Numbered from the stretch's first letter, positions 5,497 through 13,249 are shown. The stretch: 14,203 bases of DNA from Chlamydiota bacterium (GCA_021772165.1 JAJFMM010000136.1:1-14203); one strand, 5' to 3'. Translations and numbers: made by a program. Notes: generated by a model not told the origin, from the sequence alone.

Positions 5497-6570
5497 ATGA
5501 CAAAGCGTCGAGTTTGTTTGAATATGATTGTGAGAGATGAATCGAAGGTGATTCAGCGGTGTCTGGATTCACTCAAGAGTTTCATCGATTACTGGGTGAT
5601 CGTCGATACGGGATCGACGGATGGAACGCAGGCACTTGTTGAGGAAGCTCTGCAAGGAGTTCCTGGAGAGCTGCATGAACTGCCTTGGGTGGATTTCTCC
5701 TATTGTCGTAACCAAGCGCTAGATCTCGCAAAGGGCAAGGGAGACTTTCTTCTCTTCATCGATGCAGATGAGATCTTCGTTCCTGATGAGAGCGGGTTTA
5801 CTTGGCCTCTTTTTGATAAGCATTGCTATTTCGCCACATTCGTTCTGGAGACAGGGTCGATGATCCAGCGCATTTTTCTAGCCAATGCGCATCTAAAATG
5901 GAGATGGAAGGGTGTTTTGCATGAAGAGCTTACGACAGAGACCCCTCGATCGGGCGGCGTTCTGGAAAAAGCTAAAATCAGGGTCATTCAAGACGGTCGT
6001 CGATCGCTCGATCCGGACAAGCACTTGAAGGATGCAGAGCTTTTGAGAAAAGAGCATGAACGAGAGCCTGAAAGCAGCAGAACGCTCTTTTATCTTGCAC
6101 TAACGTATGAGATGGCAAAGAAGAAAGAGCTGGCTCTCGATGCGTACCGAAAAAGAGCGAAAATGGACGGCTGGAGCGAAGAGATCTACCATTCACTCTA
6201 TCGCACAGCTGTGCTCGAAGGAGAGATGAATCTGTCGGCGATAGGAAGTTATTGCAAAGCGTATACGGAAAGGCCGAATAGAGCAGAGCCACTTTTTTTG
6301 CTCGGAAAGAGCCTGGTCGATGGTAATCAACCTTTTTTAGCCTACCTATTAACCTCTTTTGCATTGCAGCTGCCACTGCCCAAAGATCGCACTTTTGTTG
6401 AAGAAGATGTCTATGATTACAAACTCCTGACGCAAAAGGCAGATGCCGCGACTCTGCTCGGTCGCTATAAGGAAGCTGCGACGATTCTACGAGAATCCCT
6501 AACGCGATCCTTGATGCCAATAGAGACGAGGGAAAAAGTGAAGAGGGCTCTTAATCTAATGCCTAATTAA
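5497..6570 (+). CDS. GT2-family glycosyltransferase with C-terminal TPR-like helices
   Basis: A 357-residue soluble enzyme. Residues 6-150 form a GT-A fold: CLNMIVRDESKVIQRCLDSL (7-26), VDTGSTDGT (36-44) for the nucleotide sugar, CRNQALDLAKG (70-80), the metal-binding DADE (89-92), and WKGVLHEEL (137-145) at the acceptor end. Residues about 190-357 are helical, with TPR-like pairs such as LFYLALTYEMAKKKELALDAYRK (198-220) and ATLLGRYKEAATILRESL (318-335). This two-part architecture is common in bacterial proteins annotated as TPR glycosyltransferases. Donor and acceptor cannot be told from sequence; LPS or protein glycosylation are the obvious options. GGAG lies 5 nt before the ATG. No membrane segment or signal peptide is seen. 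Base composition returns to the host-like, G+C-richer level after the accessory block. A 178-codon frame on the opposite strand is a shadow. Confidence 0.88.
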   Translation: MTKRRVCLNMIVRDESKVIQRCLDSLKSFIDYWVIVDTGSTDGTQALVEEALQGVPGELHELPWVDFSYCRNQALDLAKGKGDFLLFIDADEIFVPDESGFTWPLFDKHCYFATFVLETGSMIQRIFLANAHLKWRWKGVLHEELTTETPRSGGVLEKAKIRVIQDGRRSLDPDKHLKDAELLRKEHEREPESSRTLFYLALTYEMAKKKELALDAYRKRAKMDGWSEEIYHSLYRTAVLEGEMNLSAIGSYCKAYTERPNRAEPLFLLGKSLVDGNQPFLAYLLTSFALQLPLPKDRTFVEEDVYDYKLLTQKADAATLLGRYKEAATILRESLTRSLMPIETREKVKRALNLMPN

Positions 6571-6657
6571 TATTATGAATTCCTATACCAATCGATTTTA
6601 AGACTTGATCGTAAACAGATCCCTGGAGAAAATTTAAGACTCTTGTAAGAGGAGTTT

Positions 6658-8046
6658 ATGGTTAGCGTCTTTCAAATATTTTCCATCGGCATCGGCCCGT
6701 CCAGTTCTCACACGGTAGGTCCTATGCGCGCGGCAAGGCGCTTTCTGGTCGAGCTATTTGAGAGAGAATTCCTCGAAGATGTAGCTCGCATCGAAACGGA
6801 GCTCTTCGGCTCTCTTGCGATGACAGGAAAAGGACACGCAACCGACCTGGCTATTTTGCTGGGACTCGAAGGCGAGACGCCGGAAGGGGTCGATCCTGCC
6901 CACGCAGAGTCCAGACGAAATGCGCTCAACGTCCCGAGTTTGATCCACCTCATGGGTCGCTATCCGATCGACTTCGATCCTCAGAAAGATATCCTCTTTC
7001 ACATGAGCAAAAGGCTGCGCTACCACTCCAACGCTATGAGGATGACAGCGTATAATCTAAAGGGCAAAAAGATCTACTCCCAGGTCTACTACTCTGTCGG
7101 AGGTGGATTCGTTCTCGACCATCCGGAAGCCAAGCAGGGGAGATCCTCAACTGAATGGGCTGTTCCCTATCCTTTCAAGACGGCATCTGAGCTCATGGCA
7201 CATTGCAAAAATGAGAAGATGGCTGTCTGGGAGCTGGTTTTAGAAAATGAAAAATCGCGGGCCAGCGAACAGGAGATCCGAAAAGGCGTCTTACACATCT
7301 GGCAAACGATGCAGAATTGCGTTGCACGAGGTTTGCAAAACGAGGGTGAGATTCCAGGTGGCCTCAAAGTAAAACGCCGCGCACGCGATCTCTTTGAGCA
7401 GCTGCAGCACTCGGATGTTACTCTTGCGGAAGACCCCACACTTGTGATGGAGTGGATCAGTCTTTTTGCGCTGGCCGTTAAAGAAGAAAATGCCGTGGGC
7501 GGCCGCGTCGTAACAGCTCCGACCAATGGCGCAGCCGGCATCATTCCCGCAGTGCTCCACTATGCAGATAAATTCCTGCCCTATTTCGATGAAGATGATG
7601 TCGTCATCTTTATGCTCACGGCAGCCGCTATCGCCATTCTCTATAAAGAGGGCGCTTCTCTTTCTGCAGCTGAGATGGGCTGTCAGGGAGAAGTGGGCGT
7701 CGCTTGCTCGATGGCCGCAGGCGCGCTCGCTGCCGTTTTAGGTGGGAGCAACGAGCAGATCGAAAATGCCGCTGAAATCGGTATGGAGCACAATCTCGGC
7801 CTAACTTGCGATCCCGTAGGCGGGCTCGTGCAGATCCCCTGTATTGAGCGCAATACGATGGGGGCTCTCAAGGCCGTTAATGCGGCCAAACTCGCTCTTC
7901 GCGCGGATGGAAAAAGCCACTGCGTTTCTCTCGATGCCGTCATCCGCGCAATGCGAGAGACGGGCGAAAATATGAAGAGCGTCTATAAAGAAACTTCTTT
8001 AGGCGGTCTAGCTCTTCAAGTCTCTGTTGCTGTTCCCGCTTGTTAA
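6658..8046 (+). CDS. sdaA: L-serine dehydratase (L-serine ammonia-lyase), single-chain iron-sulfur type
   Basis: Converts L-serine to pyruvate and ammonia with a 4Fe-4S cluster; cytosolic. The start SVFQIFSIGIGPSSSHTVGP (3-22) is the signature of the beta-type domain, and the catalytic alpha-type domain follows from about 200 with TAPTNGAAGIIPAV (286-299), GCQGEVGVACSMAAG (341-355), LTCDPVGGLVQIPCIERN (382-399) and YKETSLGGLALQV (443-455). Cys342, Cys384 and Cys395 fit the three cluster ligands known from the Legionella enzyme. The chain ends in Cys462, matching the C-terminal cysteine that reaches back to the cluster in that enzyme. At 462 residues it is full length. GAGGAG is only 3 nt from the ATG, which is tight, but the protein start is fixed by homology. 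The 87-nt gap from the glycosyltransferase shows no clear terminator. It could supply pyruvate from host serine. Confidence 0.95.
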   Translation: MVSVFQIFSIGIGPSSSHTVGPMRAARRFLVELFEREFLEDVARIETELFGSLAMTGKGHATDLAILLGLEGETPEGVDPAHAESRRNALNVPSLIHLMGRYPIDFDPQKDILFHMSKRLRYHSNAMRMTAYNLKGKKIYSQVYYSVGGGFVLDHPEAKQGRSSTEWAVPYPFKTASELMAHCKNEKMAVWELVLENEKSRASEQEIRKGVLHIWQTMQNCVARGLQNEGEIPGGLKVKRRARDLFEQLQHSDVTLAEDPTLVMEWISLFALAVKEENAVGGRVVTAPTNGAAGIIPAVLHYADKFLPYFDEDDVVIFMLTAAAIAILYKEGASLSAAEMGCQGEVGVACSMAAGALAAVLGGSNEQIENAAEIGMEHNLGLTCDPVGGLVQIPCIERNTMGALKAVNAAKLALRADGKSHCVSLDAVIRAMRETGENMKSVYKETSLGGLALQVSVAVPAC

Positions 8047-8064
8047 TTAAATTATTTGTTCGTA

Positions 8065-8094
8065 TTGACAATAATCTTAATTATGTCTTAAACT
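8065..8094 (+). promoter_or_regulatory. Sigma70-type promoter for the kinase-like gene
   Basis: A perfect TTGACA (8065-8070) is followed 18 nt later by TAAACT (8089-8094); TTAAAC at 17 nt is the alternative. The DNA is markedly A+T-rich here. A start near 8101 would give a leader of about 25 nt before the GTG at 8126. Confidence 0.5.
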
Positions 8095-8125
8095 ATAGGC
8101 CGATTTTAACAAAATAGGTCTTTCA

Positions 8126-9541
8126 GTGATTAGTACAAACGTAGATAGAGCACGTCCTGCAGCAGCACCAGCTGAAGATGGCTATGTTCCTCATCCTCCA
8201 TCAGGTGCAGAGAGAGTTCTAGGTTCTACGTCTTCTCTTCTAAATACTACGGACAGACTTCTTTCCCTGATTTGTATGGAAAAGCAAATTATGGTCGGAG
8301 GCACGAGAGGACTGTGTATTAGACGAACTTGTGCTAAAGTCGACGACCTATGGAAAAATTACGTAAATGATGGATCCTTTCATACAGAAATGGGAACGCT
8401 CATCTCTCCTAAAGCAGTGCAGCAATACGGAGAATCCGGTGACCTTGAGCGTCTTGTTGAGCGTGTTAAACTAGACGTACGTTCTCTTGCCACCTCTCCT
8501 TTTAGGAAATCTGATAAAGGGTTAGAGGGTCCTACCCTTCTCACGGCTTATTCTCCGGATGCTTTCTCTGGTGTCATGGAATCCTATGTGATGAAGTGGA
8601 CAAATTGGTCTGAGATTTGTGGTAATGCTCTTTACAAGGCTTTTGGAAATTGCTTTTCTGATGGTTTTTGTGGTTTTCTCGCCCCCGATGCTACCGGCCA
8701 TGATCTAGAAAAAGGTGTACGACAAACCGTAGAAGCAGATTTAGAAGAGATTGCTCCCGATGATTTAGAGGCTCTTAGAGAAAATTTTGGAGCCATTCCT
8801 TCTGCCATTAATCCTGATATGCAGCTCCATGGCGAGCAGATCATGCTCTCTGAAAGAATTTCAGGTGAAAATCTCTTCGACTTTGCCAAAACGAAATACG
8901 CTGATCTTTCAGATGGGCAAAAAAATAAATTCTTCTCACGTTTGGGTCGCTTGGCTATGCTTGATCTAATGATGGGGAACCATGACCGGCTTTTAGGAGT
9001 TGATTTCGATGACGGAAAATATACTCTAGACACCCGTGAAGCCAATCTCGGTAATGCTATGATCGTAGAAGCAGAAGCTGGCCCAGTTGTCCATGCTATC
9101 GATAATGCAATCAACACCGACCTGATTCATGACGATGAAAAAAACAGAGCGTATCTCGCATTTCTAGCGGAGCTTTTTTCCGATGAAAAGGCCTTTGAAA
9201 CGATGGTTGAAAAGATGTGCGGATCGCTCACCTCAGCTACAAATGATGTTATGCTGAACGATTACAAAAATTGGAAAGAGATCTCAGACCAATTAAAACC
9301 CTTTAGAGAAGATCTGAACTCAGAGGCAGCTAAAGCTGCTATTCTTCATGGATTTAAGAAGATGGAGCATTTGCTTTGCCATCAACTGATCCCTGCATGG
9401 AATGGTCCCGCAGGTGAATCTTTGAAGGAAAAATTAAGTAACATTTACCCAGAACTGACTCCTGCAATTTCAGAGCGTCTGCAGCTTTTTCTAGCTGTCA
9501 GATCGAATGCTGGAGCTTTTTCAATCAATGAGGCTATATGA
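8126..9541 (+). CDS. Atypical protein-kinase-like protein (actin-fragmin/PI-kinase-like), candidate effector
   Basis: A 471-residue protein of no named family that carries, in the right order, what a distant kinase fold needs. SYVMKW (153-158) has a possible ATP-binding Lys157 and Glu163 follows. QIMLSERISGENLFDFA (238-254) looks like the hinge. LGRLAMLDLMMGNHDRL (273-289) has the Gly-Asn-x-Asp-Arg catalytic loop with Asp287. NLGNAMI (307-313) would give the metal-binding Asn, and AIDNAIN (324-330) has Asp326 at the DFG-equivalent place. This spacing is like actin-fragmin kinase and PI-kinase-like families, which include bacterial effectors. Residues 1-40 are Pro/Ala/Ser-rich and disordered, suggesting type III secretion. 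The start is GTG with only a weak AGG 7 nt upstream. The stop overlaps the next gene as ATGA. Substrate is unknown; a pseudokinase is possible. Confidence 0.65.
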   Translation: MISTNVDRARPAAAPAEDGYVPHPPSGAERVLGSTSSLLNTTDRLLSLICMEKQIMVGGTRGLCIRRTCAKVDDLWKNYVNDGSFHTEMGTLISPKAVQQYGESGDLERLVERVKLDVRSLATSPFRKSDKGLEGPTLLTAYSPDAFSGVMESYVMKWTNWSEICGNALYKAFGNCFSDGFCGFLAPDATGHDLEKGVRQTVEADLEEIAPDDLEALRENFGAIPSAINPDMQLHGEQIMLSERISGENLFDFAKTKYADLSDGQKNKFFSRLGRLAMLDLMMGNHDRLLGVDFDDGKYTLDTREANLGNAMIVEAEAGPVVHAIDNAINTDLIHDDEKNRAYLAFLAELFSDEKAFETMVEKMCGSLTSATNDVMLNDYKNWKEISDQLKPFREDLNSEAAKAAILHGFKKMEHLLCHQLIPAWNGPAGESLKEKLSNIYPELTPAISERLQLFLAVRSNAGAFSINEAI

Positions 9542-9996
9542 TTAGACCTGAATCTCCGTTCTCTTCCGAATTGAGGATACAATACTCCCCACAAGGCTCG
9601 CTTGCCCCCGATACAACAATGCAATGGCTAAATCAGGTTCGTTTTTTTTCTGGGAATAGTTCAGCAGAATGCCTAAAATCGTTGGAAGAACTCTTGTCAG
9701 TTCGCTACCAAGATACAAGAATTCACCCACTCTACCAACTGCTTGACGGTTCTGGGGGAGAAATCAGCGCATTGCATGGAAAAATCCATGAGGTGGCCAA
9801 AATGATCCTGGCAGAAAATTTTCCTGGGGAAAGATTAGATTCACCTGTACAGAGGGATCTTGAATCACCCGCAATGCCGGAGGGTTTTGAAGCGTCAGAA
9901 ATGTACATATACCCCACGACGCCTGAAATGCAGCCATCATCTCCTCTGCCCTTCGGAACCCCCGAAAAGCCTTCTCCCACCGAGCTGGAGATTTAA
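9538..9996 (+). CDS. Hypothetical 152-residue protein coupled to the kinase-like gene
   Basis: Not recognised. Residues about 24-95 are predicted helical and mixed (WLNQVRFFSG, CLKSLEELLSVRY, LHGKIHEVAKMIL). From about 100 to the end the chain is Pro/Ser/Glu-rich and looks disordered, with several Ser/Thr-Pro steps that could be phosphorylated. There is no signal peptide or membrane segment. The ATG overlaps the stop of the kinase-like gene (ATGA) and has GAGG 5 nt before it, so both are made from one message. That coupling suggests a partner: a chaperone, a regulator, a substrate or a second effector. A long hairpin starts 2 nt after the stop, so these two genes seem to form a complete transcription unit. 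Confidence 0.65.
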   Translation: MIRPESPFSSELRIQYSPQGSLAPDTTMQWLNQVRFFSGNSSAECLKSLEELLSVRYQDTRIHPLYQLLDGSGGEISALHGKIHEVAKMILAENFPGERLDSPVQRDLESPAMPEGFEASEMYIYPTTPEMQPSSPLPFGTPEKPSPTELEI

Positions 9997-9998
9997 AA

Positions 9999-10038
9999 TT
10001 GATCAGCCCCTATATCTCCGGATAGAGGGGCTGATCAA
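9999..10038 (+). terminator. Long hairpin ending the kinase-like operon
   Basis: TTGATCAGCCCCT (9999-10011) pairs perfectly with AGGGGCTGATCAA (10026-10038), and inside it TATC-TCCG-GATA extends the stem after one A-G mismatch. It begins 2 nt after the stop codon at 9996. No T tract follows on the plus strand, so it may need a factor or act as an RNA 3'-end block. Confidence 0.6.
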
Positions 10039-10072
10039 CCATTGAGATTATTTGCCTTTTGCAGCAGGATGG

Positions 10073-10098
10073 AACCTTGTAGCTAAACAAGGTTTTTT
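10073..10098 (+). promoter_or_regulatory. Hairpin plus T-run that contains the ribosome binding site of the phosphofructokinase gene
   Basis: AACCTTGT (10073-10080) pairs perfectly with ACAAGGTT (10087-10094) around AGCTAA; two G-T pairs can extend it. The T-run reaches directly to the ATG at 10099. The sequence is at once an intrinsic-terminator shape and a stem that buries the only candidate ribosome binding site (AAGG, 10089-10092). No clear promoter was seen between 10039 and 10072. Confidence 0.5.
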
Positions 10099-11661
10099 AT
10101 GCTGAGTGCCCTGCAGCAAAAGCGTCTTTCGTACAAACCATCCGTACCGCCTCTATTGAACGACTTATCTGCCGTTTCACTCGAACCGGACGGTCCCTCC
10201 AATTTGCCCGACAAGCTCTGTAAGATCTTTGTTAAAACGCACGATCTCCACAAGCACACGATCAAAAAGAGCCGTAAAGTAGATGGGCGCAAGCTAATCG
10301 TCGGTGCACTCTTCTCCGGAGGCCAAGCTCCCGGCGGCCATAACGTGCTAGCAGGTCTCTTTGACGGTATTACCCAGATTCACCCCCATTCCCGTCTCAT
10401 CGGTTTCATCGATGGAGCCGGCGGTCTGATAGAGAACAAGTGCAAGACGCTCGATGCGGCTGCCATCGACTCGGTGCGCAATCAGGGTGGCTTTGATCTG
10501 ATCGGTGCGAGCCGCATCAAGATCGAAACAGAGGAGCAGTTCGAAGCGGCGGAGAAAACGGTCAGAGAACAGCGCCTCGATGCTCTTGTGATCATCGGAG
10601 GCGACGATTCGAATACCAATGCGGCCTTTCTCGCTGAGTTCTTCGCAGCAAAGGGACTCTCCATTTCTGTCATCGGAGTGCCCAAGACAATCGACGCCGA
10701 TCTAAGAAGCGACGAGATCGAGATCTCTTTTGGATTCGATAGCGCTTGTAAAACCTATTCTGAGATGATCGGCAATATCGAGCGCGATGCTCTCTCTTCG
10801 AAGAAGTATTACCATTTCATCAAGCTGATGGGACGCTCAGCGTCGCATATCGCCTTGGAGTGCGCCCTTGCGACCTGTCCGAATTTGACGCTCATTTCTG
10901 AGGAAAAGAGAGGTCTGGCTCAGATCGTCAAAGAGATTGCTGACCTGATCGAGGAGCGCAAGAAGCTCGGTAAAAACTATGGAGTGATTCTGCTGCCGGA
11001 GGGGCTCATCGAGTTCATACCGGAAATCAAGGAGCTAATCACTCTGCTCAATCAGATTCTGGCTAAAGAGACCGATACTGATGCGGCGGTCAAACAGCTC
11101 GGCGAGGAGCAAAAAGCAGTCTTCTTCTCTCTGCCGGAAAAAATCCAGCAGCAGCTTCTCTCCGAAAGAGATCCTCACGGCAACGTTCAGGTTGCGAAGA
11201 TCGAAACGGAGCTCTTTCTCATCGAGCTTGTGGGGAAGGAATTAGAACAGCGCAATCTGAAATTCAACCCTGTCCATCACTACTTTGGCTACGAGGGCAG
11301 AGCTTGTCTACCATCTAACTTCGATGCGAACTACTGCTATGCGCTGGGGAAATTTGGAGCTCTGGTGGCTCGAGAAAAAGTAACGGGTGTGATCCTGGCA
11401 ATACAGCATGTGAGCCGTTCTCTCGCTGAGTGGGAGCTTACTGCTGTGCCCATTGTTTCTCTCATGGACTTTGAAATGCGAGCCGGCAAGGAAAAGCCGG
11501 TGATTGCCAAAGCGCTGGTTGATCTAGAGAGTCCGGCTTATCTCCGTTTTGCACAAAAGAGGGGAGGGTGGAAGTTGGACGATGCCTATCAGATGCCGGG
11601 TCCTATGCAGTTCTTTGGAGATGCCGAGATCACAGATTCAGCTCCTCTTACACTGAAATAA
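10099..11661 (+). CDS. pfp: Pyrophosphate--fructose 6-phosphate 1-phosphotransferase (PPi-type phosphofructokinase)
   Basis: Phosphorylates fructose 6-phosphate to fructose 1,6-bisphosphate, the committed glycolytic step, using PPi and reversibly. The 520-residue length fits the long PPi-PFK clade found in Chlamydia and plants. GALFSGGQAPGGHN (69-82) is the N-terminal phosphate site. IGGDDS (166-171) has Asp where ATP enzymes have Gly, and PKTIDAD (195-201) has Lys where they have Gly; both marks indicate PPi rather than ATP. GFDSACKTYSEMIGN (212-226), MGRSASHIALE (244-254), LLPEGL (298-303) and GYEGRA (397-402) follow. The N-terminal LQQKRLSYKPSVPPLL is typical of the clade and fixes the start at 10099, even though a hairpin abuts it. 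A nearly 90-residue region (about 315-400) is the usual helical insert. It ends facing the MATE gene. Chlamydia carry two such genes (often called pfkA); only one is seen here. Confidence 0.93.
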   Translation: MLSALQQKRLSYKPSVPPLLNDLSAVSLEPDGPSNLPDKLCKIFVKTHDLHKHTIKKSRKVDGRKLIVGALFSGGQAPGGHNVLAGLFDGITQIHPHSRLIGFIDGAGGLIENKCKTLDAAAIDSVRNQGGFDLIGASRIKIETEEQFEAAEKTVREQRLDALVIIGGDDSNTNAAFLAEFFAAKGLSISVIGVPKTIDADLRSDEIEISFGFDSACKTYSEMIGNIERDALSSKKYYHFIKLMGRSASHIALECALATCPNLTLISEEKRGLAQIVKEIADLIEERKKLGKNYGVILLPEGLIEFIPEIKELITLLNQILAKETDTDAAVKQLGEEQKAVFFSLPEKIQQQLLSERDPHGNVQVAKIETELFLIELVGKELEQRNLKFNPVHHYFGYEGRACLPSNFDANYCYALGKFGALVAREKVTGVILAIQHVSRSLAEWELTAVPIVSLMDFEMRAGKEKPVIAKALVDLESPAYLRFAQKRGGWKLDDAYQMPGPMQFFGDAEITDSAPLTLK

Positions 11662-11668
11662 CAGATTT

Positions 11669-11859
11669 ATCCTGCCGACGCGCGTATGCGCGTCGATCTT
11701 GCCGCCGAAGGCGATCCTGTAGCTGCGTTAGCAGCCATCCTGTTCAAGGATTTTAGAAACACCTGTGTTTGTCTCTGAAGGGAAAAAACAAGATCGTCTC
11801 CGCCGATACAGGATCCGCTGCGCGGGCAGGATCGTCGCGCATACGCGCGGCGGCAGGAT
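11669..11859. repeat. 53-nt inverted repeat of ATCCTG-headed hairpins between convergent genes
   Basis: Arms 11669-11721 and 11807-11859 are inverted copies with 8 mismatches in 53 by hand count, separated by 85 nt. Each arm reads as units beginning ATCCTG or ATCTTG followed by a short hairpin of different sequence: GACGCGC-GTAT-GCGCGTC (11678-11695), GCC-GAA-GGC (11704-11712), and GCTGC-GTTA-GCAGC (11722-11735) in the spacer. The G+C-rich palindromic character and the place between converging genes recall REP/BIME elements or a small MITE. It probably also ends transcription from both sides. Frames reading through it are spurious. Confidence 0.7.
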
Positions 11860-11872
11860 GAATTGTAACCTG

Positions 11873-13249
11873 TTACTTTTTGGAGACGAGGTCGATTTTT
11901 TTCCACGCGCCTTGCTTGAGCCTCAGCCCATACACTAAGCAGGCGATCAGACTATAGATAAAGGCCATCGCCCAAGCGTACTCCACAGAGAGTACGTTGC
12001 GAACCACAATCACATACACCGGCAGAAGCAGCGCGATCCAGACTGTCGAAGAGCCCGCAATCAGAAGAAACAGCGTATCTCCCGCCGCACTCAAAAGTCC
12101 TGAAAAGATCCATCGAATGCCCTCGAAAAAGATGTAGATGAAGGCAAAGGCCATGCAGAGCCGCAAAGACTCCATCATAACAGGATCGAGGCCGCTATCG
12201 GCGGTAAGCGTATCGAAAAAGAGTAGGTTCACCAGCCCTTTCGGCGAGGCAAAAAAGAGAACGGCGATCGACAGGCTGAAAATAAGCTGCATAAACAGGG
12301 CAGAGCGCAGCGTGTGATAGACCAGAGAGATCCTCTTTGAGCCGATGAAATTGCCCGCTACGGTAGAGACGGATTTACTCAGGCCGTCAAAGAAGAAAGA
12401 AAAGAGGATGATCAGGCTCTGGCAGATGCTCGAGATGGTGATGTGCGTCTTGCTCATCGAGGTCATCATCCAGTAAAAAACGGCCCAACCAAAAATCTCC
12501 AATCCATAAAAGACTCCCTGAGGAAAGCCGACGCGTAGGCACTTTCTGAACTCGGAGAGGTTGAGTTTCCACTGATTCGTGCCAAAGGCATTTCGATTCT
12601 TCTGCCTGAAAAAAATCATTGCGAGCATCACCGTCTGGAAAACAGAGCCCAGAGAGGTCGCAATCGCAGCTCCTTTAATCCCCATCTCGGGAATGTAGGG
12701 AGGAAAGCCAAAGATAAAGAGCCAGTCGAGGCCGGTATTGAGGAGATTGGCGATGATCGAGAGCAGGATCAGGATCTTCGTTTTGCCCTGCCCAATGAGA
12801 AAGCCTCCAAAGGCTGCCATCATCGCATAGCTCGGTCCGAAAAGCAGCAGCCAGCGGAAGTAGGTCGCTTCTAACTCGACGTTGGGATCGCCCGCAAAGA
12901 CGTAGGGAGCTCCGAGGGCAAGAGGAAGAAAGATCGCATAGGTAAAGAGGGAAAACCAGATCATTTGCCAGACCGGCACGCCGAGTCTCTCTTTAAATCC
13001 AGCTCCATTGTACTGCGCGACAAAGACCTCCGACATCGCGGCGATCATGGCGACGCCTCCGATCAGCGCCCACGCGAGCGTTCCGGCATTCACCGAGGCA
13101 TTCAGAGCGTCGAGAGAATAGCGCGCAAGAAAGAGCCTGTCTGTGAAAATCATCATCAGAGAAGCAAAGGAGGAGATCATTAGAGGAAAGGAAATTGAGA
13201 AGAGTTCTCGAACACTTCCTTCAGGGTAACGGGTCAATCCAGAGTTCAT
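11873..13249 (-). CDS. MATE-family multidrug/cation efflux transporter
   Basis: A 458-residue inner membrane protein with about 12 hydrophobic segments, the family's usual size. The first half starts with ELFSISFPLMISSFASLMMIFTD, the familiar MATE opening in which a helix is followed by Thr-Asp-Arg-x-Phe. It is followed by LARYSLDALNASVNAG (41-56). The middle has NTGLDWLFIFG and GIKGAAIATSLG, the conserved Asn-x-x-x-Asp-x-x-Phe-Ile-Phe-Gly and Gly-x-x-Gly-Ala-Ala-x-Ala-Thr motifs. MATE proteins use Na+ or H+ gradients to expel organic cations and other compounds; the substrate cannot be read from sequence. The start ATG at 13249 has no good ribosome binding site, and a second ATG 10 nt upstream is out of frame. 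The gene converges on the phosphofructokinase gene across the inverted repeat and diverges from the hydrolase gene to the right. Confidence 0.9.
   Translation of the reverse strand: MNSGLTRYPEGSVRELFSISFPLMISSFASLMMIFTDRLFLARYSLDALNASVNAGTLAWALIGGVAMIAAMSEVFVAQYNGAGFKERLGVPVWQMIWFSLFTYAIFLPLALGAPYVFAGDPNVELEATYFRWLLLFGPSYAMMAAFGGFLIGQGKTKILILLSIIANLLNTGLDWLFIFGFPPYIPEMGIKGAAIATSLGSVFQTVMLAMIFFRQKNRNAFGTNQWKLNLSEFRKCLRVGFPQGVFYGLEIFGWAVFYWMMTSMSKTHITISSICQSLIILFSFFFDGLSKSVSTVAGNFIGSKRISLVYHTLRSALFMQLIFSLSIAVLFFASPKGLVNLLFFDTLTADSGLDPVMMESLRLCMAFAFIYIFFEGIRWIFSGLLSAAGDTLFLLIAGSSTVWIALLLPVYVIVVRNVLSVEYAWAMAFIYSLIACLVYGLRLKQGAWKKIDLVSKK

Noticed and set aside
5984..6520. 178-codon minus-strand open frame opposite the glycosyltransferase
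   Set aside because: Fully inside a well-supported gene, no family motif, no start signal.
6597..6641. TTTAAGACT repeated at 6597 and 6633 upstream of the serine dehydratase gene
   Set aside because: Only 9 nt, two copies 36 nt apart in A+T-rich DNA; too short to call an operator without further copies.
8632..9117. 161-codon minus-strand open frame opposite the kinase-like gene
   Set aside because: Serine/Arg-rich shadow covering the kinase motifs of the opposite strand; no independent support.
11669..11859. Possible CRISPR array in the ATCCTG repeats
   Set aside because: Repeats are 6 nt, spacing is irregular (about 18-26 nt), the intervening pieces are palindromes rather than spacers, and the two halves are inverted.
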